Shown here: piece after piece, positions 50,120 through 64,000 of the stretch
How positions within the stretch are numbered: the first letter of the stretch is position 1
Layout: every line of letters starts with the position of its first letter
DNA from: Pagrus major
Lineage: Eukaryota > Chordata > Actinopteri > Spariformes > Sparidae
NCBI RefSeq assembly: GCF_040436345.1
Contig: NC_133221.1
Coordinates: 21,648,665 to 21,712,664 of the forward strand
DNA: 64,000 bases
Reading direction: 5' to 3'
Made by a program: the position numbers and the translations under genes
Notes under the pieces: generated by a model
Told to the model about the DNA's origin: nothing
The model's database searches: none
Seen by the model: the letters and a program-made list of their open reading frames with translations, nothing else

Positions 50120-53100
50120 TACATCCCCCCCTCCTCTCCATCTTCCCCACAGCAGGAATATGCTTTACTGTGTCACCTTGACCCTTTTCTTTTAATGCAT
50201 GTACTATATATCTCTGTCCATGTGCGTGTTTGGCGAGGAGCATGAAATGAATTCACTCAGCATTGTTCACCAGTCTCTGAGCTGCTGATCAACAAAGTGA
50301 ATGTAAGCACCCCTTTCAACACTTTTTCCATTAAACCTCTTTACATGTCGGCGTAACTATGAAGTGTAGACACCAGGGAAACATAATGGTTGCTGGTATA
50401 TATAGTCATCACATTACTAGCTGTTTACTAACTAACTGTTTGGGCTTTGTAGAAACTTTCACCTTATTGTTTTAGTCTTCCAGGCCAGAAATGTAGGGTT
50501 AGGGTTAGAACAGCTGATTTAAGCCTAACCAAAGAGCAAAAGTTCATGACCATCTGACCATTTAGCAAGATCAAATCTTTTTAAAACAATTACATAGGGG
50601 TGGGGTTTCAAGGTTTGTCAAGCCACAGAGACAGCTAATTATTTGTTTTCTAAAATATGCTAAATTAAATTCTCAAGCAGACAGAAATTAAGAAATAAGA
50701 GAGCAGGCCTAAGCCCTATTCACCCCGCAGCCCCCGCATCTCTCCCTTTAACTCTTTTAACTATTGTTCCCAATATTAAATATTATCTGTTTTCTGCATG
50801 GCATATGTATGTTAGCAGCCAGAAACTATCTTTATTATATTGCATACTGCATATACAGTGTAGAGATCAATCCTTCAGATTTTTATGGATCACAAATGGT
50901 GGGGTTTAACATCAAACTTGGATTTTAGGCTGCCTTTCTTACAATCACAAAATGAACTAGAAAGAAGAAAACAACATTTTAGTCACAGTGAAGGAATTGG
51001 CCTCTCGGCTTATTTTGAGTCATGTTCAATAAAAAAAAGTTGCATTCGTTATTCTGGAATTGCTCAGAAAATGTCACATAATACCTCTTGCAGCCACTGA
51101 GACACTACAGAGAAGACCACTTAACGAACAGTGTGCTCCAAGTCATGTTTCAACTTAGACACAACATACAAAACAATTCCCCTTTCTATCTGTCCAGCTG
51201 TGTTTGTAATTTGCCGACGCAGCCAGAGAGCAGCAGAAAATACACTCTAAGCCCTTCTGCTTGGGTGACTCATGAGGCTCCAGAGGGACAATGGCAGCTT
51301 TCAATTAATACAAGAAATTGCAATAAAGTCTAACAAGGTTATTCCAGGATGTTTACGAGTAACTGCAGTTTTCCTACCTCTGGGAACAGCTAGGGGTACT
51401 GTGGAGATTTAAAACAATACATGGAAGGTATTTTTAGCTGGTGATGATGTCAACTTTAATCCAATTTTGGCCTCTTTTTTATTTTGATCATTTCAGCCTT
51501 TAACTCACTCTCTACCTCAGTTTGAGCTACTTAGCATTCACGGCTTGTTCACATATTCAGAAATAAGACGTGTTGAGGGGTATGATGTGTTACCTTATAT
51601 GATGCAAAACTCCAGTGAGAATTCACAGATGACTTCGAGATGTCTGTGAGCCTATTAATACCAGTGTTGATGCAGAGCATGAGCACGACTTGCCAGCACC
51701 TTACCACTGCCACCTTACCAAATTTGTCATTCTGACTGAAATTCAATTTAGCCAGCCAAGTCTCCTCGAGCAGCACTGAACCAGACCAAAACCAAAAAGA
51801 AAAGTCGATTATCACTGTGCTGTGCTACACTGCCTTCAAGATGGCTCTTGCACAGAGCATATTCAGAGATCAGAAATGGAAAATGTAGACACAGTTAATT
51901 ATGTCTACAATGTGGGTAAAGTCTGCAATACAACCTGAAGGACAACACCAGCTTGGACTACAAATTACACACAGAGGATCATATTTTATGGCGCAAACAT
52001 CCAATTTTGTTTGAGTGTCAAATCTAAACTTCACCACGTTCCTCTCTTGTGCAAGTCGGATGAGAAAAAAAAGCAAGAAAAGCTGGTTAATGAAATAGAA
52101 ACCTATGACACGTAATAATCAACACACTAATACCTATGAAACCCGCCCTATCACCAGACATTAAATGGGAATTCCAATATCTTTAAACCTGGGCCCCATA
52201 TGTGTAAATGATTTAAACTTACCAAAAGTTTTGGAATTAGTCCAGTAGATCACCTCAGTTGGCAGCCATGACAAGGCTGCAATGGCAACAATGTAACAAT
52301 GCAACTCTGATTGTCAGTTATGTCCACTTATGGCGCTCGTATTTGCCACCGACAGGCTGAGTGTGTTAATTTAAGTATCTGGCAACACGGAAACAATTCC
52401 TACAGAGAGAAACCTTTTTTGTTAAATATTAAGATCAATTTTGTAACCAGAAACACAAGTCTCATTCAAAGACAAGCCTCATTCTGAAATTTTGCGAGAT
52501 GTGCGTTGTTGCAGAAAGATGACAGTCGAAACATGAGTCAGAGTCTATGTAGAGGAACTGCCAGCAAGAATTTGTTCCCAAAGTCATGGCTGATTACTTA
52601 ACTGATTTTAACACTCCACAACTGTAACCGCCCATCTCAATCAATCTCATTGAGATTTCAGAGCAAGACTTTTCCTCGAACAAATCGTATTATTTACCAA
52701 AACAAGTCTATCTCTGTAGGAATTGTTTCCGTAATGTTGTCAGACACAGTCAGAGATGCCTCAGAGGATTACGTTGCAGCCATTGAGGCGATCTACTGGA
52801 CCTACTCAGAAACATTTGGTAAGTTTGAATCATTTACACACCAAAACATGTAAATAAGGCCCAGGTTTAAAAATACCAGAATCCCCCTTTAAAGAAAACC
52901 CTAGATTACATTCAGTGACATTTTAAAAATCTTGCTTTCTACAAGATCTGGGCATGGAAACTAAGGTAATACTAAGTTTAGGAAAAGATCATGGATAACT
53001 CTAATAAAGCCAATAAAAAGGCAAATGTTAATTTTAAGTGGAACTCCTTACATAACCACCCACCACAATCCCCCTTACAACTTAAAGGGCACACTATTTC

Positions 53101-54002
53101 ACACATCGGCACTGAACACTGGCAATGGACGTAAATCATGAGGTGCAGAATCATCCAGTATGAGGGTAATTCCTCGGAAATGAGCTGAATTAAACATGCA
53201 TAATGGACTGAACCACTGAAAACTATTCTCCCTGTATAAGTGAGGATGAAAGTGTAAAGTCGGCGGAAGGCTCCATAAAATATTCAGAAAGACTCAGAAA
53301 ATAAAAAAGGTCAAGAGGGAGATATATATCCGTTGGATTTGGCTGCACAAATATATCTTTGACAAATACAGCATGTATGAGTCCGGTTCATTCTAGTACC
53401 TCTCATCCAAATGTTAGATCTTACTCTTAGGATCTTCACATCACCTGTACTAACACTGGAAATGTCCTTTACTATCATAATGATGTGAAACCTGAAAACT
53501 GTCTTTAATACAAGCCACAACATCAGTTACAGCAGCTTTTAGTGTGAGAAAGTGCACAGACACTAGCAGCAACAACTCAGGAGACTTTGTTCAGACTCTG
53601 ACATTATCAAACCACACGCACTAAAATCTTTGCAATTTGCTCATTCCTAACTCATTATAGAAAAATGTTCTGCTGTTTAACCATTTACTGAAGGATTCTG
53701 GATCACAATCATCTGCTCATTTGCATTTTCTCTCCATATTTCTCTTCACTTTCTCTTAACGTGAGCATACCATGAGCCGACTTTAAAGGGAAATAAATTG
53801 TGTACTGTTACCTGCCATGAACAGGAAATGCAACAACTTGTTAGACACAAAATCTGTGTGGAAATCCAGTTAAATTAACTACTTTTCATGAAAACAATGA
53901 TGCTTAATTATAGAAATCACATACTATACTGCAAATTGTCTGGACACTATTATATACTTTTACATTTAGTAAGTAAAACACTGTTTTAAGAAAGTACTAT
54001 CG

Positions 54003-54125
54003 GCTGTGATAGTAGTGATGGATGAGTAGTACAAAGAGTATACTCGTAGTATTGGTCAAAGTAGTGGCTGTCGTAGGAGTATTAGTGGTAGTAACAAGAA
54101 TAGCAGTGGTAGTAGTTGTAGCACT
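54003..54125 (+). repeat. Degenerate GTA/GTG trinucleotide repeat
   Basis: The sequence is built of imperfect GTA, GTG and GTT triplets (TAGTGGTAGTAACAAG, GCAGTGGTAGTAGTTG). Valine-rich or threonine-rich frames on either strand are translations of this repeat. Confidence 0.6.
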
Positions 54126-57114
54126 GGTTTTATTTAAACACTTGACTGACGGGCTTGCTAACCATAGTGGAACTAACAGCTCGATCACACACAATCCCCT
54201 GGGCCTTCGAGCCAAATCTGTCCTCTACACAGGGGAAATCAGCGCTGACAATAACACACCCGCTGTAAAGACTTTCTCTCTCTAACATCGAGATACTGAA
54301 TATTAACAGGGTGGCATTGATTTATTGAGGTGGTTCGTACAAGGAAGATCTGGAGACAGAAACATGTCACGGTAGCTTCAAATGTGTTTTTAGAATTACA
54401 TATTTTTCACTTTGCCTAGCTTACATTAACTGTTTACAACCAGACGTGAAGAATCACTTTAGAGCAAGAGAACGGTAAATAACTGATATTTTGACTGGAT
54501 AAAATATGGTGGATTTCTTATACTTTTGCCATCAAACAATGACACCAACAGAGCTAAAGACTTTGCTCCAAATAATCTGGTTACAGGCTCATAAAATCAA
54601 CTTAGCTTAAAATACTAAATTATAGAAATACTGCCTTTGGGTGTAACAAGCTGTCGTGGCAAAGGTCGAGCACAGTCTTCCAAGTTGCTTGAGTAGTGTA
54701 CTGCCAATGTTTTAGCACATTTTAGTGAGATAGTTGTAAAATAGAATTAGCAACAGTTTTCCTCAGAAAGCTGCAGAAAATATTAGAAATCACCAAAAGG
54801 ATTCCTGATAGGCTTCCTGTATGTACTAGAATCAGAAACGTTATAAGAGAGGAGACAAACAACTTAAAGCATTTTGAATACATGACGGTTGTCTGACACA
54901 TATCCCGCCACTTCCCAAGTGTCAATTGTCTGCTTTATCACAGCCGAACCGGGAAACATCCGCCAATTGTGTTGTTGCACTCAGCTGAGATTCATAACAG
55001 TCACAAATGATTGGTGCTCCTGAAGAAGGAGCTCTAATAAGCATTGAAAAGAAGAATAATGTACAGAATGTAGCGTGTAGGATGGGGATATTCAAACATT
55101 AGACATTAAAGTCTTTGACTGAGCTGTAAAAGAAGTTGGTACAAGCATAGTTGAAGAATAACCTGTGTGAAAAAAGCCATTTAGGGCAAAGTCACCAAAC
55201 TTTTTTTTTTCTTTTTTTTTAATCAGATTTGACTACAGTTGTAGTCCCATTGACCACTGAAAGGGAAGTTATGGTTCTCATTCTCTCCCTGTTCATTAAG
55301 TCTGGAGCCCGGTCTTGTTAGCTCAGAATAACTTCCCAGCGGCGTTGCCAAGATGGTTGTTTATTTGATTTTTGATGTGCTTTTCAATACAGATTACTCT
55401 GCATTTCTTTTTTCATCTCTAAACACAGTTTAAGCCATTCACTACCATAATGTATCCGTCTGTGTAAAGGCTGACAGTCTCTACAGAAGCATTTAGAGAA
55501 ATGCCATTAGCATTGTGGTGCTGCAAAGGGAACTGTGCTTTTCATCTCCTGGATGACAAACATATCACTTTGCACATTAGTCACATTTTGGACTGCTAGA
55601 AAAATGGGACCAAACACTTTTTTTATTCTTCATCTCAAACTATAAATCAGCTGAGATACAGAGAGGAAGAGACAAGTGTGCCTACACAGAATCTGGCAGG
55701 CATAAAGACGGATTTATCTGTTAAAACAAAGGCCAAAATGGATGACTGTGTGTCTGCATGAGATCAGACCAGTAATTAATAAGAAACCTGTTCCAAGGAA
55801 CATGATCATTTATTAAGGCTCTATCTAACCACGCTCATCAGCACAATGTCGGTCAGTGTGTTGGGCGTGGTACAGAGTGAAAGCTTGGCGTACATGTGTG
55901 GCACTGACCCACATCTCTCAGCTTCAAATCGGCAGGAGCTGGAGTAGACAGAGGGAGTGGACCTCTCTTATAAGCCCCTGCTGACAGGTGTGATGTATGG
56001 GGTCTTATTGCCCGACGAGCCACTCGCTCCTGGAGCTGTCAGAGCGGAAAATACTCTGCCCCTGGAGGCTGCACAGCTTTCCCCCCGAGCACAGCCCCGG
56101 TGTTTAATATTACATCTCTCATGCTTACGTATGACAGGTGCTTTACTTTGAAAGTCAAGTCAGCAGGTATGCTTTTTGCAGCAGCACTTCACATTAACAC
56201 AGTTACAAACACTCATGCAAGTAAGCTGCCCAGTACAAGTACAGTCCTCCGCAGCTTTGAGGGTTAAGTGCCTTGTACAGGAAATGTCAGAGGCAGTCAT
56301 TCATTTCCCTGTCCTGCTTAAAAGCACTTATACTATAATACATCTAAAATGTCTAAAAGGTACTGCACTGCTGTCTGACTTATAGTTATATAAATTCTGT
56401 TTCTTGTCTGTGAACATCCTGTTACATTTTGTTTAGTTATGCTGGATGAGATCTAATATCATTGTCTGTTTATGTCTCTTATTCATGATATTCAGCAACT
56501 ACAGGGGATTTAAAAACCTGATCCATAGATTATAAAAGGTAATTTTGTAGTTGCAAGCACACATGCCTATGATACTCTTACGCCAAATTATTGATCAGGT
56601 GATCATCATTGACCCCTACAATCAAAAGATCCTGATTGCCTCAGTCCTGCCTGTGTCCCTCTCTTCAGCCACATCCCCCCTTCATCAGGTCCCTGCATTT
56701 CTATGATGCTTTGTAGTCATAGCCTTTCCCCCTCCATCCACCAGATGACTGCAGATGTTCCCACCTGACCTGCTACTTCAGTTTGGACATTTGCTATACA
56801 AGTCCATTTATCATTATTTTACTAATAAATCCACTGAGCTGTTCCTGCCTGCCTGCTTGTCTGCATTTGGGTCTTTGCCCTTGCTGCCTCGTACAAACCC
56901 TGTGACATTAACAACATGACTGGGCGAAAACTGCAGCTGAATGAACCTCAGCCACCCGTTACAAAGTGCCACTTTTGTCAAATGTCCCACCAGAAAAATC
57001 TTTTAGTAGCAGGGAGGCTACATTCATGCTTAATACTTATTGAGTATCATCAGTTCTCTTATAGGGTAATGTATTGGTTTAATTAAATATTCACAGTGAT
57101 GCCTTTGGTATTTA

Positions 57115-57180
57115 ACAGAGATGCATCGATTGCAGTTTTCTTGCCCGATTCTGATTTCTGATTTCTGAAAAGTCTGACCT
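57115..57180 (+). repeat. Left-end fragment of a hAT-like element
   Basis: CAGAGATGCATCGATTGCAG followed by TTTTCTTGCCCGATTCTGA resembles the 'CAGxGxTGCACCGATT' ends of fish hAT-type elements. I could not find the matching right end. Confidence 0.3.
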
Positions 57181-59018
57181 GTCGCTTCCAATTCTATATA
57201 ACCCTATAACTATAATCGACAGCATTCACAAACATTTGTATGTTCAGAATAAAACACTGTCTATTAAATAGGCCTAACTCTCACATTTTCTCCAAAACTG
57301 CACCAGGTTACAGGACCTCCTCTCACTCTCACTCAAACAAGTTTCAAAATAAAGCGTTCTGTTACTGGACAGAGCATTTTCGTACAAATAACATCCAACT
57401 GAAAAATAATCGCAGTATATCCCACTTTATCTTACATGTTGTAAGCTATTTTATTTAGTGGCCTGTTACTGAAATGGTTTAAAGTGAATTTAAGTTCCCC
57501 CTGAAAAAAATGTGTGCAGTGTATACTGGTATCAAGGACTCTTATTGTGAAAGGTAAACACGGAGGGAGTCTGCCTAATGTGCTGCAGTCAAAAGTTTCT
57601 TGCTCTGGTTCAGAAAATGGGGCCTCTGTGTTGTTTTTTTATTTCCATAACCTTCGACTACAGTGTTTTACTTCCCAAAAGAAACCCAGTGCAACAGATC
57701 ACAACACAACATGTCATCAAGTCGAGTAATGTCCCTGTCTCTGGGTTTTAAAAAAAATTCACAGGCCTGGTGGACTGGTGAAATGCCATTAACAAATATC
57801 CTGACCATCTAAGTTATACTTCTTTTATGTAAAGATAAAAACAATTAGTTTGCGGGCTTTCCATTTGCCCTCTGTGTGGACCAAAGGATCATTCAGCCAG
57901 GGAGATGATTTGCCAGAAGCACTTTAAGAGGGGGTCGTTGAAGGTTATTAAAATGTTTGGAGACATGGCCTCCTAGTGAGAGGAAATGGGGATTATGTAA
58001 AGAATAAATAAGAGAATGTTGCAGTAGTTAAAGCAAGAGTAGGAAATGTACTTTAGACTAAAATAAAAATAAAAATGGTCTTTGATGGCAAAGGAAATAA
58101 TAATTTAGACGACTAGATTCAGATAATTAGAATTATAACACATATTCATATTCTACCAATTGATACATTCTTACAGGACAATGACTATTTCACATTTTTA
58201 TACTTTTACACACAACAATATAGTAGTAGAAACCCTTGAAACCTTTTTTTCATCTTTTTTTTAATATATTATCTTTGATGCTGCCAGTTTACACGTGGTG
58301 CAAGTGGTGAGCTCTCCTTCACCCTATGAGGGATTACAATGGCCCACTGAGGCCAAAACACTATCAATCTTACTCATCTCCCGTGAGTGCTCATTATCTA
58401 GTTATCAATGAGACTCCAGGAGATGCTCCTCCTTGCATGACAAATGATAAGCAGGACCGGCTTTAACCTACTGTCCTGCAGAGAGAGGCTCCGCTGACAA
58501 CAGAGGTGATTAACCTCTTTAAGACCCAGGAGGTTAATATTTGTGAGCTCCCTGGTTTATATGTTTTAACAAGAAATGTTCCTGAAAGGATGGAAAACTA
58601 GATGACAGCTCCGTATGGCTTTTACTGGGTGGGGTTACTTTGTCACAAACACAGATAATGGAGCCATGGAAGGAAAAAATAAAAATAAACTAAGTACTTC
58701 TTTCCTCCTATTGCCTGTTTTTCGTTCCCATTTGTGATTGGCTGAGAGTAATTTCCAGGATCGCCTACCTACTGTATTACCTCACTCACTTAACTGTCTG
58801 CCTGTTTTATCATATGTGCTTCCATTCAAAATGCAAATACAAAGCCCGAAATGGGCCAATGCTTAATTAAGATATATCAAGATTCCTGTTACCTCTGTCG
58901 TTCCTCCCTCTGTGTGTTCACGCTGGGCTCTATACCCAAAGGAGGAAGCACAGCAGAGTATCACAAACCTTATAAAGCAGCCAGCACTGCAACCTGCTCA
59001 ACTTTTTAACCAAAACTA

Positions 59019-59370
59019 GAATGGCACTCAGTTGAGTGCATACCTCCACCAAGGCCCAATAGTCTCCATTAATTCAATCAAGCCTAATCAACAGATTTAA
59101 ATTCACTAGATTCAGATATTTATTTGGATCTGCATCAGATTGTACTAACGATCAAAGATACCAGCAAATTAAACATGGCTGATTTATTTTTCCGTCAAGA
59201 TCCATGCATTATTACAAATGAACAAAAATGTCAAAAAACACCCTATCACGATATTCAGGGCCGAGACCCATCATCCACCTAAGTTTCGTGGAAATATGCT
59301 CAGTAGTTTTTGTGTGATCCTGCTGACAAACCAACCAACCAACATACAGACACGTTGGCGGGGGTAATAA
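59019..59370. mobile_element. Dispersed element with inverted ends ('GCATACCTCCACC..GGCGGGGGTAATAA')
   Basis: The left end GAATGGCACTCAGTTGAGTG continues with CATACCTCCACCAAGGC. The right end has CCTGCTGACAAACCAACCAA and GTTGGCGGGGGTAATAA. The wording (AGTAGTTTTTGTGTGATCCTGCTGACAAAC) is that of a very common teleost dispersed element with short inverted ends around CCTCC(A/G)CC. It is non-coding. Confidence 0.6.
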
Positions 59371-61139
59371 AACCTTCCCACCACAGTCAAAATCAGTTAG
59401 TTTAGGACTGTTTTTCATTTACATGACAGCCAGAGGGCTTATTGCGTCACCAATAACTGACATGTTATTATCACCCTTTCATAAGACGAGCCATTGGTAA
59501 ACCACTATCACAGAAGGCGCTCTGCTCCACTGTACTGGAACCAGACTGGATCTCTTATTGTGTATGTTGCATAGCAACTGCCTCAGTCTTAGAAGGAAAC
59601 ATTCAGCAAAGAAAGGACATCACATTTGGATCATATTAACTACGTGTTTCCTCAAGAATTATCCAAATAAAAGTTAGAGTTAATGTAATCAGTTGAAGTT
59701 AATTAAACTTATAGTGAAATAGTGGTCAAATCATGCTAAACCATTAACCTGGCCCTGCTGTGCTGTTCTACTAGCAATCCTCCATGTGGTATCTTAAATC
59801 AAGTCCATGTATCTCCAAACGTATCCCAATGTGGTGATTACAGGATAATGGCACATTAAATTTCCCTACATTTCCCCAGCTTCTCTTGAGTCAGCTGCTT
59901 CACAGTAATGGCATGATCATTAGGTGACCTCGCTGAGCAGAGTTGACACAGCCCGAATCAAACAAAATCGAAAACGGGAAACAACACATTTCCCTCCAAC
60001 TGAGGTACAGTGTGATTACTTCACTTTGCACTCTTATTATAAATGTGTGAATGGACAAGTGAGGACTTCAGAGTTCAGTCTGTAAGGTCCTCAGTCCCAA
60101 AAATATGTTCAGCACCAATTTACATTCATATCTTAGGCTGTTTCTGAAGTTGGTCAATTCCCTATCATCTGCATTCAATATAATATGTTGTATATATAAT
60201 TAACAACTTCAACCTCATTATTTTGCTAGTCTTTGTAGTTATCTACAGTTGGCATTGAATCAAATAACTACAATAGCTTTTTTCAACAATTAGGTTAATG
60301 CTGAGATGCAGTGTAGGAGGTTAATTTGCCCAACTACCGCCCAAACCAGCCTCATTAAAAGAGGAATACTTCAGCTACAGCTTATTAACGGCCTGTCTGG
60401 TCTTTCAAGCTTTAGTGAATGAGTAAAAACATTAATCTGTTGCTTGCTGGAAAAATAAAAGCTGCTTGAATCCATTTTCTCAGAGTTTTATGTCCTAATT
60501 GCCATTTTACTCAGAGCCAAAGTTCAGTTTGCAAAAACTGTTATAATTTCAGCTATGAATTAAACATTGTCTTGGACGCAGTTTTATTTGAGTAGGATGA
60601 CATTCCTGACTGTTTATTAGAGACGACAACTTACATTTCATATTCTGTGTAATGATCATCCAGTATCCACTTACAGAATATGACACCAGACAGCAAATGT
60701 GCACAGGCACTCGTACTCAAGGACTGCAACAACAACAAAAACATGTTGTGAGCAAATGCCCCTTCCGTTTAATCACAGCATTTCACTAATGCACAGCAGG
60801 AAGGCAGAGTGAGCTGGCAGCTCCAAACAGAGGGCCGAGATTCAAGCCCGTGTCAGCTCTGCTCCCCTGAAGTCGCTAAACCAAGCCAGTGTAACACTAT
60901 CAGCTCCAGTCATCAGAAAATAATAAGCTCCAAAGGTGCTCATGTGACCTTGACCTCTGACCTTCCTGTAGAGAGAGGTAAGCTGAGACATTTTCTCTCC
61001 TGAATCTGTTTCCTCCTTCCGCAGATTCTACATCAAACCAGTAAATTATTGAATGCCAGGCAACCTCCCTGATCAATACACCAAAAAGGTCACCAATGAA
61101 ACTCAATACGGTTTGAGTATTGTGTGAACAGTCTCCCTA

Positions 61140-62022
61140 GTACCAGAGAAAGTACTAAAAGTACTCCTACCACACTGTAAACATACTGTTACGAGTGAAA
61201 GTTCTGCTGGTTAAATGTGCAATAAGCGATTCTGGAGAAAGTTAAATGATTGTTGCGTCCCATTCCAAGGTCATCAAATACTAACTTTTGTGACGAGCTG
61301 GTAATGAGGCTTAACAATCAACTAACTTTCTCCAGAATCACTAACATGCGCACATGAGCCGTCCAGCTGTCAAAATAAAGAACAGAGAAACTCAGATTAC
61401 ACACACACACGGAGGTAGTGTGACTTGATTCTCTCTTTGCTCAGGACACCGTTACTTCACTCTATCTTTACACAGCAAATAGCTGTAGCAGCTGTAATGT
61501 TCAAAATCTCATACATGTCACCTTTAATTATTTCATACTGGGCTGCATTATTTTTGTTATGGAATAATCTGATAGTTATTTTCTTGATCAGCTCATTTAT
61601 TCTTTATTAGTCCCAATTAAACAAAGTGACACCTTCAAATGTATTGTTTTGTCCAACAAAGAGTCCAAACCTCAAAACAAACAACGAGAAAAGCAGCAAA
61701 TTGTCACATTTGAGAAGTTGGAACCATAAAATGTTCAGCATGAAATTACGTAAACAACTAAGCAGTTCATTTTTTATAATTCATATATTGTTGGGTAGTT
61801 TGAGCTTTCTTTTATTCATCACGTTTTTAAAAGTTCTTAATTAGTATGTAAAATAGCTGGTGTAAATATAGCTGTCAAGTAATTGCGGGGGAGAAAAAGT
61901 ACAATATCTGAACTCTGATTTGTAGTGGAGTAGAAGTAGTGTCATGAAATGGAAATACTCAAATACCTCAAAACACAAAACCTGTGCAGTCCTTGAGTAA
62001 ACTTAGTTATTTTCCACCAGTG
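61140..62022. mobile_element. hAT-like element ('CAGTGGTGGAA' type) split by a nested insertion
   Basis: 61150-61211 (TACCACACTGTAAACATACT, GAGTGAAAGTTCTGC) matches the left part of the family seen at 18594-19102. 61890-62022 matches its right part, ending TTATTTTCCACCAGTG. The ~680 bases between them include a nested MITE. The extreme left end is degraded. Confidence 0.55.
61214..61527. mobile_element. MITE nested in a hAT-like element
   Basis: The left end TTAAATGTGCAATAAGCG and the right end, on the other strand TTAAAGGTGACATGTATG, form short terminal inverted repeats. An inner inverted repeat (about 61225-61251 with 61317-61343, core GATTCTGGAGAAAGTTA) makes a strong hairpin. There is no coding capacity. 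Confidence 0.5.
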
Positions 62023-64000
62023 GAACCAGCAAAAACAGAAAAAGCAAAGAATATTAGTCAGTTAAGTCTTTTTTTTATTACTCATTTTTGAATCACAGAC
62101 TTTTGAAAAAGATAAATGGGCTGTAAATTAAGGTATCAAGAAAAGTATTGTTTTCAAGTATCCATTTTGAAACTCATGTAGCATATTGGCACCAGTATGA
62201 ACACATTTTCAAACATTTGCCCATTATTTTACATTAGAAAGGTCACAGAAGCGTTAATCAGTCATTAATAAATCAGGTTGGATTAGACTATGATGTCAGA
62301 GAGCCTCTTATGAGCAGAGCTGCCATAAGGCTGCAATCGCTGATTCAATCACTCTGGTGCAGCATTTAATATATATTACAGCATTGGATTTCGTACCACT
62401 GATTAAATACCCATCAAATGATATCAATCGTATTATGCACTGAGGTGCTTTAATCATTGAAGGAGCCATAACCACAAAAAGGAATTCAAATACTGCAGCT
62501 CTAATTGGCTTTCACAGGGCAGTAAAATGGAGTCTGTCGTTATCGAGACATCCTCAATGTTTATTTGCTTCAAGAGGTAAAACATCGAAAACCCACAACT
62601 AATTAGAGCAACTTCCAAACGGGTTGTAATTCACTAGACTATTGAAAAGCTAAGTAAGTTTAGACTACTTCACTTGCATTTGACACAGAGAGTGCCTATT
62701 ATTTTGCTGAACCTGTGAAGATGCATTTACAAAATACTACTGCAGCCAAGTTTCACATAATTTCTTAAATACTGTGTGCAGTCATTAGAAAATAAGTGAG
62801 CTCCCAGAACTGATCGTCACTTCTACTGTCATTTCTATAATTCCCTTCCTGCATTTGAGCTGCAGCAAATACTTCAGATTACCAGCCACACGGGTGAAAT
62901 CAGTGTCAATAGGATGCCACAAATCCACTAATAAGGTACAACAAGGTATTAAAAGGTCACAAGCCAGAATCCAGCATGCTATTTGATGTTCCCCAGGCAC
63001 ACTGTGAGCACTTCTCTTAGCTGTGCGACATGTCACATGAGTAAGGAGTTGAATTTTCCATCACAAATGTAACCCTAGAGGCTCTCTTCCTGTTTATGTT
63101 AAGCTACCTCCAGCTATGACTGTAGCTGGATCACTGGGCACCATATGGCAGAAGGTTTGTCTCAGAAACAAGCAGGAAATGTAGGTGAGTTCAGGTGGTA
63201 CAAATAATACTATCAAAAAAAAAATATCATTAAATCCAAACTGGCTGACTTAAAGCATCCTTAAATGATTACAATCTTAATTAATATTCATCTCATTGTC
63301 ATAAATGCAACATTACCAATCAATGCTGTCTGAGGGATGGCAGAAGCCGGTCAATGTGCTGTGTGTGAGCAAAAAATAGAATAGTGTGAAGACGGGCTAA
63401 CGCGGTCACAAAATGACAGAGCAAAACGTGTGACAAACAAAATGTCACATATGCCCTGCGAAACACTGAGATCTGTGCTGAGTCTTTGTGGTGTAGCAGC
63501 AACTGTCACATGCAGGCTACAGCATTTTCTCTGAGCAGTAAATGTGATCATTGGTTTGCACGGCCACTCTCTGACCTGTGACTGCTTGATCCACTCTATC
63601 ATCTATTTATACTGTGACTTCTCTAATGGGAAATGTGATAAATGGTCTTGAAAGAATGCCAAGATCAACTGCCTGCTCATCCTCTGAGTTTTGTCATTAA
63701 CATGAGCTGCTGTTGTTACTGGTGCACAAGTAAGACACGCACTATGGAACAATTACGCAAGGAATTTGCATATCTCTACTTCACACTTGTGAAGTGACAT
63801 GTTCGATATTAATACGTTTTGAATGAACACTAAACACTCTGGTTTCATGGCTCTGTAGCGGGGCTCATGCATGGTTCCTATCACATGATCTCATGGGGAA
63901 GTAGACGTAAACAAAATTGAGATTAGCTTTCCAACAACTTGCTGTTGTAACGCACTGCAGAGAGAAAAAACAAAACAAAAAGGTCAAACAAGTCTGGATC

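Overview
The window looks like nuclear DNA from a ray-finned fish, probably a percomorph teleost. Genes have introns with GT/AG borders. Noncoding DNA is AT-rich and scattered with fish-type transposon remnants (Tc1, hAT-like, small TIR elements, LINE tails). The recognisable genes are vertebrate ones: type 1 taste receptors, a her/hes repressor ending in WRPW, an initiator tRNA-Met and the orphan receptor gpr153. HES3 and GPR153 are neighbours on human 1p36.3, and TAS1R1 lies in the same chromosome region, so the order here fits conserved synteny.

Layout. 1-931 (+): last exon of one type 1 taste receptor; its other exons lie left of the window. 932-7103: intergenic, with repeats. 7104-12438 (+): a second, complete six-exon taste receptor whose last exon is about 89% identical in protein to the first, so this is a tandem array. 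12439-20242: intergenic, with a LINE tail and a hAT-like element. 20243-21339 (+): her3 (hes3 orthologue), four exons, with a TATA box. 23834-23905 (-): initiator tRNA-Met. 24.1-25.4 kb: an unexplained stretch with a ciliary-type X-box and a possible orphan exon. 27938-45414 (-): gpr153, five coding exons over 17.5 kb, its introns carrying several small transposons and one long near-perfect hairpin. 45415-64000: no protein-coding gene that I can support, only a dead Tc1 element, other repeat fragments and unique-looking noncoding DNA, probably the 5' side of gpr153.

The genes are not an operon or a joint pathway. Taste receptors act at the plasma membrane of chemosensory cells, her3 is a nuclear Notch-linked neural repressor, gpr153 is an orphan class A receptor, and the tRNA serves translation initiation. 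I found no new biological system. The points most worth checking are the clustered divergence between the two taste receptor copies, the intronic 68-bp hairpin in gpr153, and the X-box/orphan-exon region at 24-25 kb.
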